NCBI GenBank assembly: GCA_041653315.1
Contig: JBAZFO010000014.1
Coordinates: 1 to 29,638, forward strand
Length of the DNA: 29,638 nt
Source: Candidatus Micrarchaeia archaeon
GTDB taxonomy: Archaea > Micrarchaeota > Micrarchaeia > Anstonellales > JAHKLY01
Direction: 5' to 3'
Position numbers and translations under genes: made by a program. Below are positions 23,694-29,638 of this stretch, in pieces (positions within the stretch are counted from its first letter, which is position 1; every line of letters starts with the position of its first letter). The notes beneath the pieces were generated by a model. The model was not told where the DNA came from. It did not search any database and saw only the letters and a list, made by a program, of their open reading frames with translations.

Positions 23694-24102
23694 AAAAGGT
23701 CAATTTGCATTTGATTTAGCTATTGCAGTTGTAGTGGTAGCATTTATTTTGTATTTTGGATTAACCACAGTAGCAGAAATTCATAATTCAAATGAAAAAA
23801 GTTTGAATGAGCAAATTATTTATAATAAATTAATTTCAGCTGCGGATTATTTAGTAAAAGTAGGTGCAGTTGAAACAAAAGAAATTTATAATTCAAAAGT
23901 AATTTATCATCATGAAATTACTGCTGAAAGTTTTAATAAAATTGGGGTTGACGAACTAAAAAATAAATTACAGTTAAAAGAACTTAAACTGGATTTTTGT
24001 AAAATTGAAGGGTGTAATACTTTTTATGAAGATAATTTGTGTATAAATAGAATTGTTTTATATAATAATGAAACTTCTATTTTAAGGGTGTGTGGAAAAT
24101 GA
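23677..24102 (+). CDS. pilin-like membrane protein
   Basis: MENQYKKGQFAFDLAIAVVV resembles a class III signal, with KKGQ before the helix and Asp in place of the usual Glu near +5. The frame is open upstream to 23632, but the ATG at 23677 puts KGQ at a normal distance and is preferred. The exposed domain of about 110 residues has Cys in DFCKIEGC, NLCINR and RVCGK. It overlaps neighbours on both sides. A minor pilin or assembly role is inferred from context. Confidence 0.68.
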   Translation: MENQYKKGQFAFDLAIAVVVVAFILYFGLTTVAEIHNSNEKSLNEQIIYNKLISAADYLVKVGAVETKEIYNSKVIYHHEITAESFNKIGVDELKNKLQLKELKLDFCKIEGCNTFYEDNLCINRIVLYNNETSILRVCGK

Positions 24103-24527
24103 AAGGGTTAATGTCATTTGAAGCAATTTTTTCTCTTACTATATTAATTTTTTTTATAAGTTCATTAAGTTTATTGAACACAAAATATATTGATACAACG
24201 TTATATGAATATCAATTATTAAATGATATTTTAGAAGTGACAGAAAAAAATGGAGGGATGGAAAGATTGTCTAATGGGGATATAAATGTCATATATGAAA
24301 TGCAGGATTTAGCTAAATCCCAAGGATATTGTTTAGATATTAAAACAGAATTAGAAAGTAGGTCATTAAATGATTTAATATTAGGTATCGAAATAATTAA
24401 TCAAGATATAAATTTAGGCAGTTATTCTTCTTGTTATAAAAAAGGAAATGTTATTTCAACAAAAAGAACAATACCTACTTATTTAGGCGGAATAATTATT
24501 TTAGAAGTCGAGATGCAAAAACAATAG
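24099..24527 (+). CDS. pilin-like membrane protein, last gene of the operon
   Basis: MKGLMSFEAIFSLTILIFFI is again a KG-plus-helix start with Glu before the hydrophobic core, but Leu replaces Gln, so it is a degenerate class III signal. The exposed part is about 115 residues with two Cys (GYCLDI and SSCYKK). It starts within the last codons of the previous gene. The ATG at 24099 is preferred over one at 24090, because it lies closer to the helix and follows GGTGTG. It ends the four-gene unit. tmk begins after a 35-nt gap with its own TATA. Confidence 0.68.
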   Translation: MKGLMSFEAIFSLTILIFFISSLSLLNTKYIDTTLYEYQLLNDILEVTEKNGGMERLSNGDINVIYEMQDLAKSQGYCLDIKTELESRSLNDLILGIEIINQDINLGSYSSCYKKGNVISTKRTIPTYLGGIIILEVEMQKQ

Positions 24528-24562
24528 ATTTGTTTTAATTCATTTTGTTTTATTAAGTACTT

Positions 24563-25177
24563 ATGGTTCTAATTGTTTTTGAAGGTATAGATGGTACAGG
24601 AAAAACCACACAAATAAAAAAATTTTTTAATGAATTAATAAAAACCGAATTGCCAACACATTTTTATAAATATCATAAGCCCTTTAAAAATAGTGAAATA
24701 AATAGACATTTAAATGAAAGAGTGAAACATTCGGCGAAATCAATGATGAATTTTTATTTACGAGAAATGAAAAGAGACATGCCTTTAATAAAAAAAGAAA
24801 ATAAATCAGGATTTATTTTAATTGATAGATATTTTTATTCTACTATCTCATATCAAGGACAGAGTTTAGGAATAGAAAAAATTATTGATGAAATTAAAAA
24901 AAGAGATTTGTTAATTCCAAATTATGTAGTTTGGTTTGATATTGGTCCTAACATAAGTGCTGAAAGAAGAAGAAATGCAACAGGTTCAAATATTTTTGAA
25001 AAAGATTTTAAAATGCAAAGTAATTGTAGAGAAATATATCAAAAACTTTATGAAGAAAAACCCTTTGGTGCTACGTGGATTAAAATTGATATTACTAATA
25101 AATCTATAGAAGAAGTTTGGGAAGAATTGAAAAATATTCTTTTAGACCCAATTTTAAAACAAACTAAAACTTTATAA
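24563..25177 (+). CDS. tmk: thymidylate kinase
   Basis: dTMP + ATP gives dTDP, an essential step of dTTP synthesis. The P-loop FEGIDGTGKTT lies at residues 6-16. The substrate motif DRYFYSTISYQG is near 93-104. The lid region ERRRNATGSNIFEK follows at about 134-147. Length 204 aa is typical. The TATA-like TTTGTTTTAATT lies about 27 nt before the ATG, which has no ribosome binding site, so the mRNA is probably leaderless. It is a host core gene and marks the left border of the disturbed tRNA locus. Confidence 0.92.
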   Translation: MVLIVFEGIDGTGKTTQIKKFFNELIKTELPTHFYKYHKPFKNSEINRHLNERVKHSAKSMMNFYLREMKRDMPLIKKENKSGFILIDRYFYSTISYQGQSLGIEKIIDEIKKRDLLIPNYVVWFDIGPNISAERRRNATGSNIFEKDFKMQSNCREIYQKLYEEKPFGATWIKIDITNKSIEEVWEELKNILLDPILKQTKTL

Positions 25178-25217
25178 AGACAATTAAATATGAATATTAT
25201 ACTTTTTACTAGTGTTA

Positions 25218-25385
25218 GTCTTATTTGATGTGTATCAAAAAGACCTCGCTTTACTCATTACATTCGTAAAGCTCCGGTCTGTTTTGCTGTTGCAAAAAGA
25301 CCTCGCTTTACTCATTACATTCGTAAAGCTCCGGTCCACTTCAATTGTTCTTGAAGGGACCAAGCAAAAAGTTTATACTTTTTGC
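25218..25385 (+). repeat. array of three double-hairpin units abutting tRNA-Glu
   Basis: Each unit has a first hairpin with an outer 5-bp stem of GGTCY/RGACC type, one bulge and an inner 6-bp stem. It is followed by a 2-3 nt linker, a second hairpin that starts and ends in GC, and TCC. Inner stems of hairpin 1 are TTTGAT/ATCAAA, TTTTGC/GCAAAA and CTTCAA/TTGAAG: different sequence, same pairing. Hairpin 2 is GCTTTAC/GTAAAGC twice, then GCAAAAAGT/ACTTTTTGC. GCTCCGGTC, the first nine bases of the tRNA, recurs at 25271, 25328 and 25384, 56-57 nt apart. The gap 25178-25217 before it contains TATA-like sequence (ATATTATAC) that may have been the tRNA promoter. Confidence 0.92.
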
Positions 25386-25555
25386 TCCGGTCGTCTAGTC
25401 CGGTCAAGGATACTAGGCTTTCACCCTAGCGACCCGGGTTCAAAAGAACTTTCTATTCTCAATAGAGGAGATTTAGAGTTTTCCCTTTTCTTTGGGGTAA
25501 ACCCTAGACCTTTCTTTTCGGGAAAAGAAAGGGATTGGGAATCCCGGCCGGAGCA
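25384..25555 (+). tRNA. tRNA-Glu(UUC), interrupted in the T-loop
   Basis: Acceptor GCTCCGG (25384-25390) pairs with CCGGAGC (25548-25554). Anticodon stem CTAGG/CCTAG (25413-25417 and 25425-25429) holds loop CTTTCAC with anticodon TTC at 25420-25422. T-stem CCGGG (25434-25438) pairs with CCCGG (25543-25547). T-loop bases TTC (25439-25441) and GAAT (25539-25542) are separated by 97 nt. With these removed, a complete standard tRNA-Glu remains. CCA is not encoded; a T-tract follows. Archaeal tRNA introns can occur at non-canonical sites including the T arm, and the window encodes EndA, so splicing is possible. Alternatively the gene is broken and another tRNA-Glu serves the cell. Confidence 0.85.
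25442..25538 (+). repeat. 97-nt hairpin-rich insert in the tRNA T-loop
   Basis: Both ends pair with flanking tRNA sequence: GTTC (tRNA)-AAAA-GAAC (25446-25449), and GGGATT (25531-25536)-GGG-AATCCC (tRNA). Internal hairpins are TCTATT/AATAGA (25452 and 25461), GTTT-CCC/GGG-AAAC (25478 and 25494) and CCTTTCTTTT/AAAAGAAAGG (25509 and 25523). It is thus made of consecutive hairpins, like the other inserts. I could not establish a canonical bulge-helix-bulge by eye. Confidence 0.8.
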
Positions 25556-25561
25556 CTTTTT
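25539..25561 (+). repeat. tRNA-Glu 3'-end direct repeat, left copy
   Basis: The 23-bp sequence from GAATCCCGG through the acceptor strand to CTTTTT recurs at 26590-26612. This copy completes the tRNA. Paired tRNA 3'-end copies are the usual mark of site-specific integration into a tRNA gene. Confidence 0.88.
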
Positions 25562-25636
25562 ATATTACTATTTATACGGGCACTTTATTTAACAAAAATC
25601 GATAATTTTATATATTTTTGTGCCCATACAAATAAT

Positions 25637-26578
25637 GTGGTTTATATAGAGAAGCTTGAAAGGAGAGGCAAAATCTATTACTATATTACAAAAAACTTTA
25701 GGGTTAGCGATAAAAAATGGAGAAAAATAAGAAAGTATATTGGTGATAAGCCCCCATCTAAAGAACAAATAAAAAATGCAGTTGAAGAAATTGAAGCTGA
25801 CGCATTAAAGAAAGGCTTCATCAAACCAACTTCTAAATATACTTGTTTGAGCAATGAAGAAGTTGAGAAATTACAGGATTTAAAAGAAATTTTTAACAAA
25901 AGGTATGGTAAATTAAGTACAGTTGAAAGAGAAAAATATGAAGAAGATTTTATTGTGAGGTTTACTTATAATTCAAATGCAATTGAAGGAAATCGTCTAA
26001 GCCTTCGTGAGACAAGTATGATACTAACTGAGGGTATAATCCCTACTGGTGTCACTCAAAATGATTTTAATGAAACAATTAATTCAAAAGATTGCTATGA
26101 ATTCATAAAAATGTATAAGGGAGGTTTCAATCAGAAGTTTTTGCTTAATATACATAAGATAATCACAAAGAACACTAATTGTAAAATTATAGGCAAGTAC
26201 AGAACTCACGAAGTTAGAATTTCTGGTTCTGAGTGGGTGCCTCCTAATCATAAAAAAGTTAAGGAGGAGATGAGAAAACTTTTCCAATGGTATTACTCCG
26301 CAAGAAAGAAACTGCACCCTATTGAATTAAGTGCAATTTTGCATAATAAATTAGTTCGAATTCATCCTTTTGCTGATGGAAATGGAAGGACATCTAGGGT
26401 CGCAATGAATTGGATATTATTAAAAAGCAAATTTCCAATGTTTTACATAGAATTAAAAGATAAGATTAACTATTACAAAGCGATTGAAGAAGAAGGGGAT
26501 AAAGGCAATAATGAAGAAATAGTACATTACATTGCCAAAGTGTTGGTGGAGCAGCATACATTTAAATCATATAAGTAA
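25637..26578 (+). CDS. second Fic family protein, predicted autoinhibited, inside the tRNA-flanked insert
   Basis: The Fic motif HPFADGNGRTSR is at residues 243-254 and the inhibitory SNAIEGN at 113-119, so it is class II like the enzyme at 1329. The two share the FTYNSNAIEGN-type block but differ elsewhere. This one has an extra N-terminal 90-residue basic region (YIEKLERRGKIYYYIT, KKWRKIRKYIGD) and no C-terminal HTH. The frame is open upstream through the tRNA 3' end, but those codons are tRNA sequence. GTG at 25637 with TTTTATATA (25606-25614) about 27 nt upstream gives a leaderless start and 314 aa. It is the only complete gene between the two 23-bp repeats; no integrase is present. Confidence 0.88.
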   Translation: MVYIEKLERRGKIYYYITKNFRVSDKKWRKIRKYIGDKPPSKEQIKNAVEEIEADALKKGFIKPTSKYTCLSNEEVEKLQDLKEIFNKRYGKLSTVEREKYEEDFIVRFTYNSNAIEGNRLSLRETSMILTEGIIPTGVTQNDFNETINSKDCYEFIKMYKGGFNQKFLLNIHKIITKNTNCKIIGKYRTHEVRISGSEWVPPNHKKVKEEMRKLFQWYYSARKKLHPIELSAILHNKLVRIHPFADGNGRTSRVAMNWILLKSKFPMFYIELKDKINYYKAIEEEGDKGNNEEIVHYIAKVLVEQHTFKSYK

Positions 26579-26589
26579 ATAGTAGGTTT

Positions 26590-26612
26590 GAATCCCGGCC
26601 GGAGCACTTTTT
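26590..26612 (+). repeat. tRNA-Glu 3'-end direct repeat, right copy
   Basis: This copy is identical to 25539-25561 over 23 bp and is preceded by GGTTT, close to the GGTTC expected in the tRNA T-loop, so it keeps slightly more of the tRNA than the left copy. It is followed by a T9 tract. The gap to LemA also contains that gene's TATA (GTTTAAAAATATATATT near 26670). Confidence 0.88.
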
Positions 26613-26717
26613 TTTAAATTATTTTTTATAAAATTAATTCCAATCCACAAAGCATATCAAATTTAAGATACGTTTAAAAATATATATTGTAAATTATTAT
26701 TAAAGAGGTGAAATCAA

Positions 26718-27269
26718 ATGATATTTTGGATACTCGGATTAATTATAGCTATCATATTAATTGCAGTAATAGTAATTTATAATGGGTTAATTGTAGCTAG
26801 AAATAGAGTGGATAACGCTTGGTCTCAAATTGATGTTCAATTAAGAAAAAGGTTTGATTTAGTACCAAATTTAGTTGATACTGTAAAAGGATATGCAAAG
26901 CATGAAAAAAGTGTTTTTACAGAAGTAACAAAAGCAAGAGCTTCATTAATGAAAGCCGAAACAATTGAACAAAAAGGAAAAGCAGATACTCAATTAGCAG
27001 GTGCATTAAAATCATTATTTGCAGTAGCAGAAAATTATCCTAAATTACAAGCAAATGAAAATTTCAGATTATTGCAAGAACAATTAGAAGGAATTGAAAA
27101 TAAAATTGCTTATTCAAGACAATTTTATAATGATTCAGTGATGGATTTTAATAATAAAATACAAACATTTCCAAATAATATGTTCGCAAATATGATGAAT
27201 TTTACTAAAAAACAATACTTTGAAGCAGGAGAAGAAAAAGCAAGAAAACCTGTTAAAGTAGAGTTTTAA
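26718..27269 (+). CDS. lemA: LemA family protein
   Basis: LemA proteins are membrane proteins with one N-terminal helix and a long helical-bundle domain. Their function is poorly known, but they are often paired with HtpX, as here. The N-terminal helix covers about residues 2-24. Family blocks follow: NRVDNAWSQIDVQLRKRFDL (about 29-48), VPNLVDTVKGYAKHE, YPKLQANENF, LEGIENKIAYSRQFYNDSV and FPNNMFANM. Length 183 aa is standard. The ribosome binding site GAGGTGA lies 6-7 nt before the ATG. HtpX starts 11 nt after the stop, so the two are one operon. Confidence 0.93.
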   Translation: MIFWILGLIIAIILIAVIVIYNGLIVARNRVDNAWSQIDVQLRKRFDLVPNLVDTVKGYAKHEKSVFTEVTKARASLMKAETIEQKGKADTQLAGALKSLFAVAENYPKLQANENFRLLQEQLEGIENKIAYSRQFYNDSVMDFNNKIQTFPNNMFANMMNFTKKQYFEAGEEKARKPVKVEF

Positions 27270-27280
27270 GGTGAATTTAA

Positions 27281-28150
27281 ATGGAAATGTACAAACAGAT
27301 TAGCCATAATAAATGGCTTTCTACTTTTTTAATTTTTATTGTATTTGGTATTTTAGTGGGATTAGGTTTTATACTTAGTTTTGTTTTTAATGATCCAAGT
27401 GTGTTAATAATAATTGTATTTTTTTCAGTAATTTATGTTTTTATATCTTATAGATTTAGCAAAAATATTGTTTTAGCTTCAACAGGAGCTAAAAAAGCAG
27501 ATCCTATAAAAGATGCTTATCTAGTTAATACAGTAGAAGGATTAGCATTAGCAGCAGGAATACCAAAGCCAGAAGTTTATATTATTGAAGACCAAAACCC
27601 AAATGCTTTTGCTACTGGAAAAGACCCCAAATCCTCAGCAATTGCAGTAACAAGAGGATTATTAAATATTATGAATAGAGAAGAATTAGAAGGAGTTATA
27701 TCGCATGAATTAGCGCATATTAAAAATTATGATATTAGATTTATGACTTTAACAGCAGTTCTAGTTGGTTTAATAGCAATTATAGCACAATTTTCAACAA
27801 GAATGTTAATATTTGGCGGTTCTGGAGATAGAAAAGGAGGGCACCCAATAGTTTTAATTATAGGAATTTTATTTATGATTTTAGCTCCTATTTTTGCAAC
27901 TTTAGTTCAATTAGCAATTTCAAGAAAAAGAGAATATTTAGCAGATGCAACAGGCGCACAATTATCAAGATATCCAGATGGATTGGCAAATGCATTAGAA
28001 AAATTAAAAAAACATGATACAAAAATAAAAACAGCCTCAAGTGCTACTGCACCTTTATTTATTGCAGAACCAATAAAAAAAGGATTTGCAAACTTAATTT
28101 CAACGCATCCTCCTTTAGATGATAGAATTAAAAAATTAAGGAATATGTAG
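27281..28150 (+). CDS. htpX: membrane metalloprotease HtpX (M48)
   Basis: HtpX is a zinc protease for membrane-protein quality control. Two N-terminal helices cover about residues 14-36 and 41-58. The zinc motif HELAH is at 142-146 (in GVISHELAHIKNYD). The third ligand Glu lies in the SRKREYLADATGA block after two more membrane helices. The C-terminal STHPPLDDRIKKL is diagnostic. 289 aa, full length. GGTGA lies 6 nt before the ATG. Cotranscribed with lemA. It may share substrates with the membrane AAA+ protein in this window, an inference only. Confidence 0.95.
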   Translation: MEMYKQISHNKWLSTFLIFIVFGILVGLGFILSFVFNDPSVLIIIVFFSVIYVFISYRFSKNIVLASTGAKKADPIKDAYLVNTVEGLALAAGIPKPEVYIIEDQNPNAFATGKDPKSSAIAVTRGLLNIMNREELEGVISHELAHIKNYDIRFMTLTAVLVGLIAIIAQFSTRMLIFGGSGDRKGGHPIVLIIGILFMILAPIFATLVQLAISRKREYLADATGAQLSRYPDGLANALEKLKKHDTKIKTASSATAPLFIAEPIKKGFANLISTHPPLDDRIKKLRNM

Positions 28151-28193
28151 ATATATCAAAACCTTTATATATCTTAATATGTATATATTGTTT

Positions 28194-28538
28194 ATGCTGT
28201 CAAGTTTTTTAACCTCAGAGAAAAATATCAAAAAAATAATAAAAAAGAAATTTTCTATATTTATCCTGTGGATGTTAAAAGAAAAATCAGATACTGGATA
28301 TGAATTAATAAAAAGACTACACAAAGAAAACATAAAAATTACTTATTCTCAATTATATCCTTTATTAAATTCTTTACATAAAAAAGGATATATCAAAAAA
28401 ATTGAAGATAAAAAAAATAAAAGGAAAAAATATGTATATAAAATAACAAAAGAAGGAGAAGAATGTTTTAGGAATGTAAGAAAATTAATTACCCCAACAT
28501 TAGAAAAATATATGTTATTTTTATTAAAGGCGAAGTAA
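28194..28538 (+). CDS. PadR-like winged-helix transcription regulator
   Basis: The protein has 114 aa. The winged helix is seen in IFILWMLKEKSDTGYELIKRL, then ITYSQLYPLLNSLHKKGYIKK (recognition helix region), then the wing KRKKYVYKITKEGEECF, as in the PadR family, followed by a C-terminal helix. TATA-like CTTTATATATCT at 28160-28171 lies about 25 nt before the ATG at 28194, so I start there rather than at 28179. It is followed 1 nt later by an ABC ATPase gene and probably controls that transporter operon. Confidence 0.8.
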   Translation: MLSSFLTSEKNIKKIIKKKFSIFILWMLKEKSDTGYELIKRLHKENIKITYSQLYPLLNSLHKKGYIKKIEDKKNKRKKYVYKITKEGEECFRNVRKLITPTLEKYMLFLLKAK

Positions 28539-28539
28539 A

Positions 28540-29229
28540 ATGAAAGAAAATTTATTAAAAATCGAAAATGTTAAAAAAAGATTTTTGCTTGGTGAAATTC
28601 CAGTCGATGCTTTGAGAGGAGTATCATTAGAAATAAAAGAAGGAGAATTAATTAGTATTGTAGGACCATCTGGGAGTGGAAAATCTACCTTATTAAATAT
28701 TATTGGATTATTAACAGAACCTACAGAAGGACAGATAATATTAGAAGGAAAAGATATATCTAAATTAAATGAGGATGAAAGAGCATATTTAAGAGGAAAA
28801 AAACTTGGTTTTGTTTTTCAAACATTTAATTTAATACCTACTTTTAGTTCAGTAGAAAATGTAGCAGTTCCTATGATGTTTTATGGTTATTCTAAAGAAG
28901 AAAGAACAAAAACAGCAGAAGAATTATTAAGAAAAGTTGGTTTAAGTCATAGATTAAATAGCAGACCATCTCAATTAAGCGGAGGTGAAAGGCAAAGAGT
29001 TGCAATTGCAAGAGCATTAGCAAATGAACCGGATATAATTTTAGCAGATGAACCAACTGGAAATTTAGATTCAGAATCAGGAAAATCTATTTTAGATTTA
29101 TTTTTAAAATTAAATAAAGAAGGAAAAACAATTATTTTGGTTACACATGATCCAAGAATACCAAAATTAACAAAAAGAACAATTCATATTAAAGATGGTT
29201 TAATAGATAAAGAGGTGAATAAAAAATGA
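28540..29229 (+). CDS. ABC transporter ATP-binding protein (MacB/LolD type)
   Basis: The ATPase subunit of an export or lipoprotein-type ABC system. Walker A GPSGSGKST is at 42-50, Q-loop Gln94, signature LSGGERQRVAIARAL at 146-160 and Walker B IILADEPTGNLDSES at 166-180, then the His switch VTHDPRI. The GEIPVDALRGVSLEI and PTEGQIILEGKDI wording is that of the MacB/LolD/FtsE-like group. 229 aa, complete. It follows the PadR gene directly, and its TGA overlaps the next ATG. The permease is expected beyond the window. Confidence 0.94.
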   Translation: MKENLLKIENVKKRFLLGEIPVDALRGVSLEIKEGELISIVGPSGSGKSTLLNIIGLLTEPTEGQIILEGKDISKLNEDERAYLRGKKLGFVFQTFNLIPTFSSVENVAVPMMFYGYSKEERTKTAEELLRKVGLSHRLNSRPSQLSGGERQRVAIARALANEPDIILADEPTGNLDSESGKSILDLFLKLNKEGKTIILVTHDPRIPKLTKRTIHIKDGLIDKEVNKK

Positions 29230-29638
29230 AAAAAAGTATTTTAGTAATGTTTTTATTAGTTTTAATATCTACATCTATTTTTGCAGATATACAAATTTCA
29301 AATTATGAGGTTCTGCCTTCAACAGCAAGACCTGGTGTCAAAGGAACAGCAACATTGACAATTACAAATGGAGGAACAAATGTATTAGAAAGAGTTACTG
29401 TATCAATACAGCCTTCTTCAGGAATTGAAGCTAAATCTTCTGTATATATTGGAGATATGGAACCTGATGGTACTTCTTTAATTTCAGTTCCATTTACTGT
29501 TAAAGATAATACTCCTTCTGGTGTTTATGCATTAAGAATTATAGTAAGGGGAGCTGAGCAAATAACTAGTGGAGCAGATAATTCTCTTTCAAGAGCTATT
29601 GATATTCCAATATACGTTAATAGACCGCCTTCATTATC
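29226..29638 (+). CDS. exported protein, CARDB/COG1361-like (partial at window end)
   Basis: This frame starts inside the stop of the ABC ATPase gene (ATGA overlap) and runs open off the window. It has a signal peptide MKKSILVMFLLVLISTSIFA, then a mature Ig-like beta domain: ISNYEVLPSTARPGVKGTA, TLTITNGGTNVLERVTVSI, SLISVPFTVKDNTPSGVYAL. That pattern matches archaeal COG1361/CARDB proteins that accompany MacB-type ABC transporters and are often fused or adjacent to the permease. Function is inferred from that context: an extracytoplasmic partner of the exporter. At least 137 aa; the C-terminus is unseen. Confidence 0.8.
   Translation, partial: MKKSILVMFLLVLISTSIFADIQISNYEVLPSTARPGVKGTATLTITNGGTNVLERVTVSIQPSSGIEAKSSVYIGDMEPDGTSLISVPFTVKDNTPSGVYALRIIVRGAEQITSGADNSLSRAIDIPIYVNRPPSL

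Noticed and set aside
25212..25592. 126-codon open frame across the tRNA locus
   Set aside because: It reads through the hairpin array, the tRNA and the T-loop insert. The repeats in the protein are only the DNA repeats, and no family is recognisable.
25535..25636. N-terminal extension of the second Fic protein
   Set aside because: These codons are the tRNA 3' end and promoter DNA. A GTG at 25637 with a TATA box 27 nt upstream is the better start.
26590..26612. a second tRNA gene
   Set aside because: Only the T-arm 3' strand and acceptor strand are present; there is no anticodon arm. It is a repeat of the tRNA 3' end.

Overview
The window looks like an AT-rich archaeal chromosome, most likely a DPANN lineage of the Woesearchaeota/Pacearchaeota kind (the lineage is an inference). 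Archaeal markers read directly are primase PriS/PriL, a GINS subunit, aIF2-alpha, ribosomal protein eL42 (L44e), a PAC2 protein, a tRNA-splicing endonuclease, pilin-like proteins with class III signal peptides, a Methanococcus-type S-layer protein, TATA boxes about 25 nt upstream of leaderless starts, and GGTGA-type ribosome binding sites.

Layout. 1-2270: accessory, visibly more G+C-rich, with a membrane protein and an autoinhibited Fic protein behind two palindromic operators. 2271-3260: three short palindromes and an unknown gene. 3278-12179, mostly minus strand: EndA, a thioredoxin-like protein, two pilin-like proteins, PAC2, aIF2-alpha, eL42, GINS, an unknown gene, a frameshifted HD-domain gene (plus strand), PriS, PriL, a UV-dimer glycosylase and an Ogg2-type glycosylase. 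12198-13620: an AlbA_2 regulator-like gene between 59-bp direct repeats. 13633-17511: desulfoferrodoxin, FKBP lipoprotein and a large membrane-anchored double AAA+ ATPase. 17512-20590: S-layer gene with a structured leader. 20591-22513: a second AlbA_2 gene, broken by hairpins and followed by a partial copy of the S-layer gene 3' end. 22645-24527: four-gene pilin-like operon. 24563-25177: tmk. 25218-26612: an interrupted tRNA-Glu(UUC) locus with a second Fic gene. 26718 to the end: LemA, HtpX, a PadR regulator, an ABC ATPase and the start of an exported protein.

The most unusual signal is a set of compact double-hairpin inserts (two neighbouring hairpins, about 50-120 nt). They share architecture and show little primary sequence similarity. 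They occur as a three-unit array abutting the 5' end of tRNA-Glu, inside its T-loop, inside the second AlbA_2 reading frame, and twice inside the duplicated S-layer 3' end. In the tRNA-side array the stems differ from unit to unit while pairing is kept. These inserts cluster with accessory Fic and AlbA_2 genes that are themselves flanked by direct repeats of host sequence, with no recombinase gene in view. This suggests an undescribed family of hairpin mobile elements, comparable in form to the double-hairpin elements of fungal mitochondria. Their fate at the RNA level (RNase P leader removal, splicing by EndA, ribosome bypass, or simple gene decay) is open.
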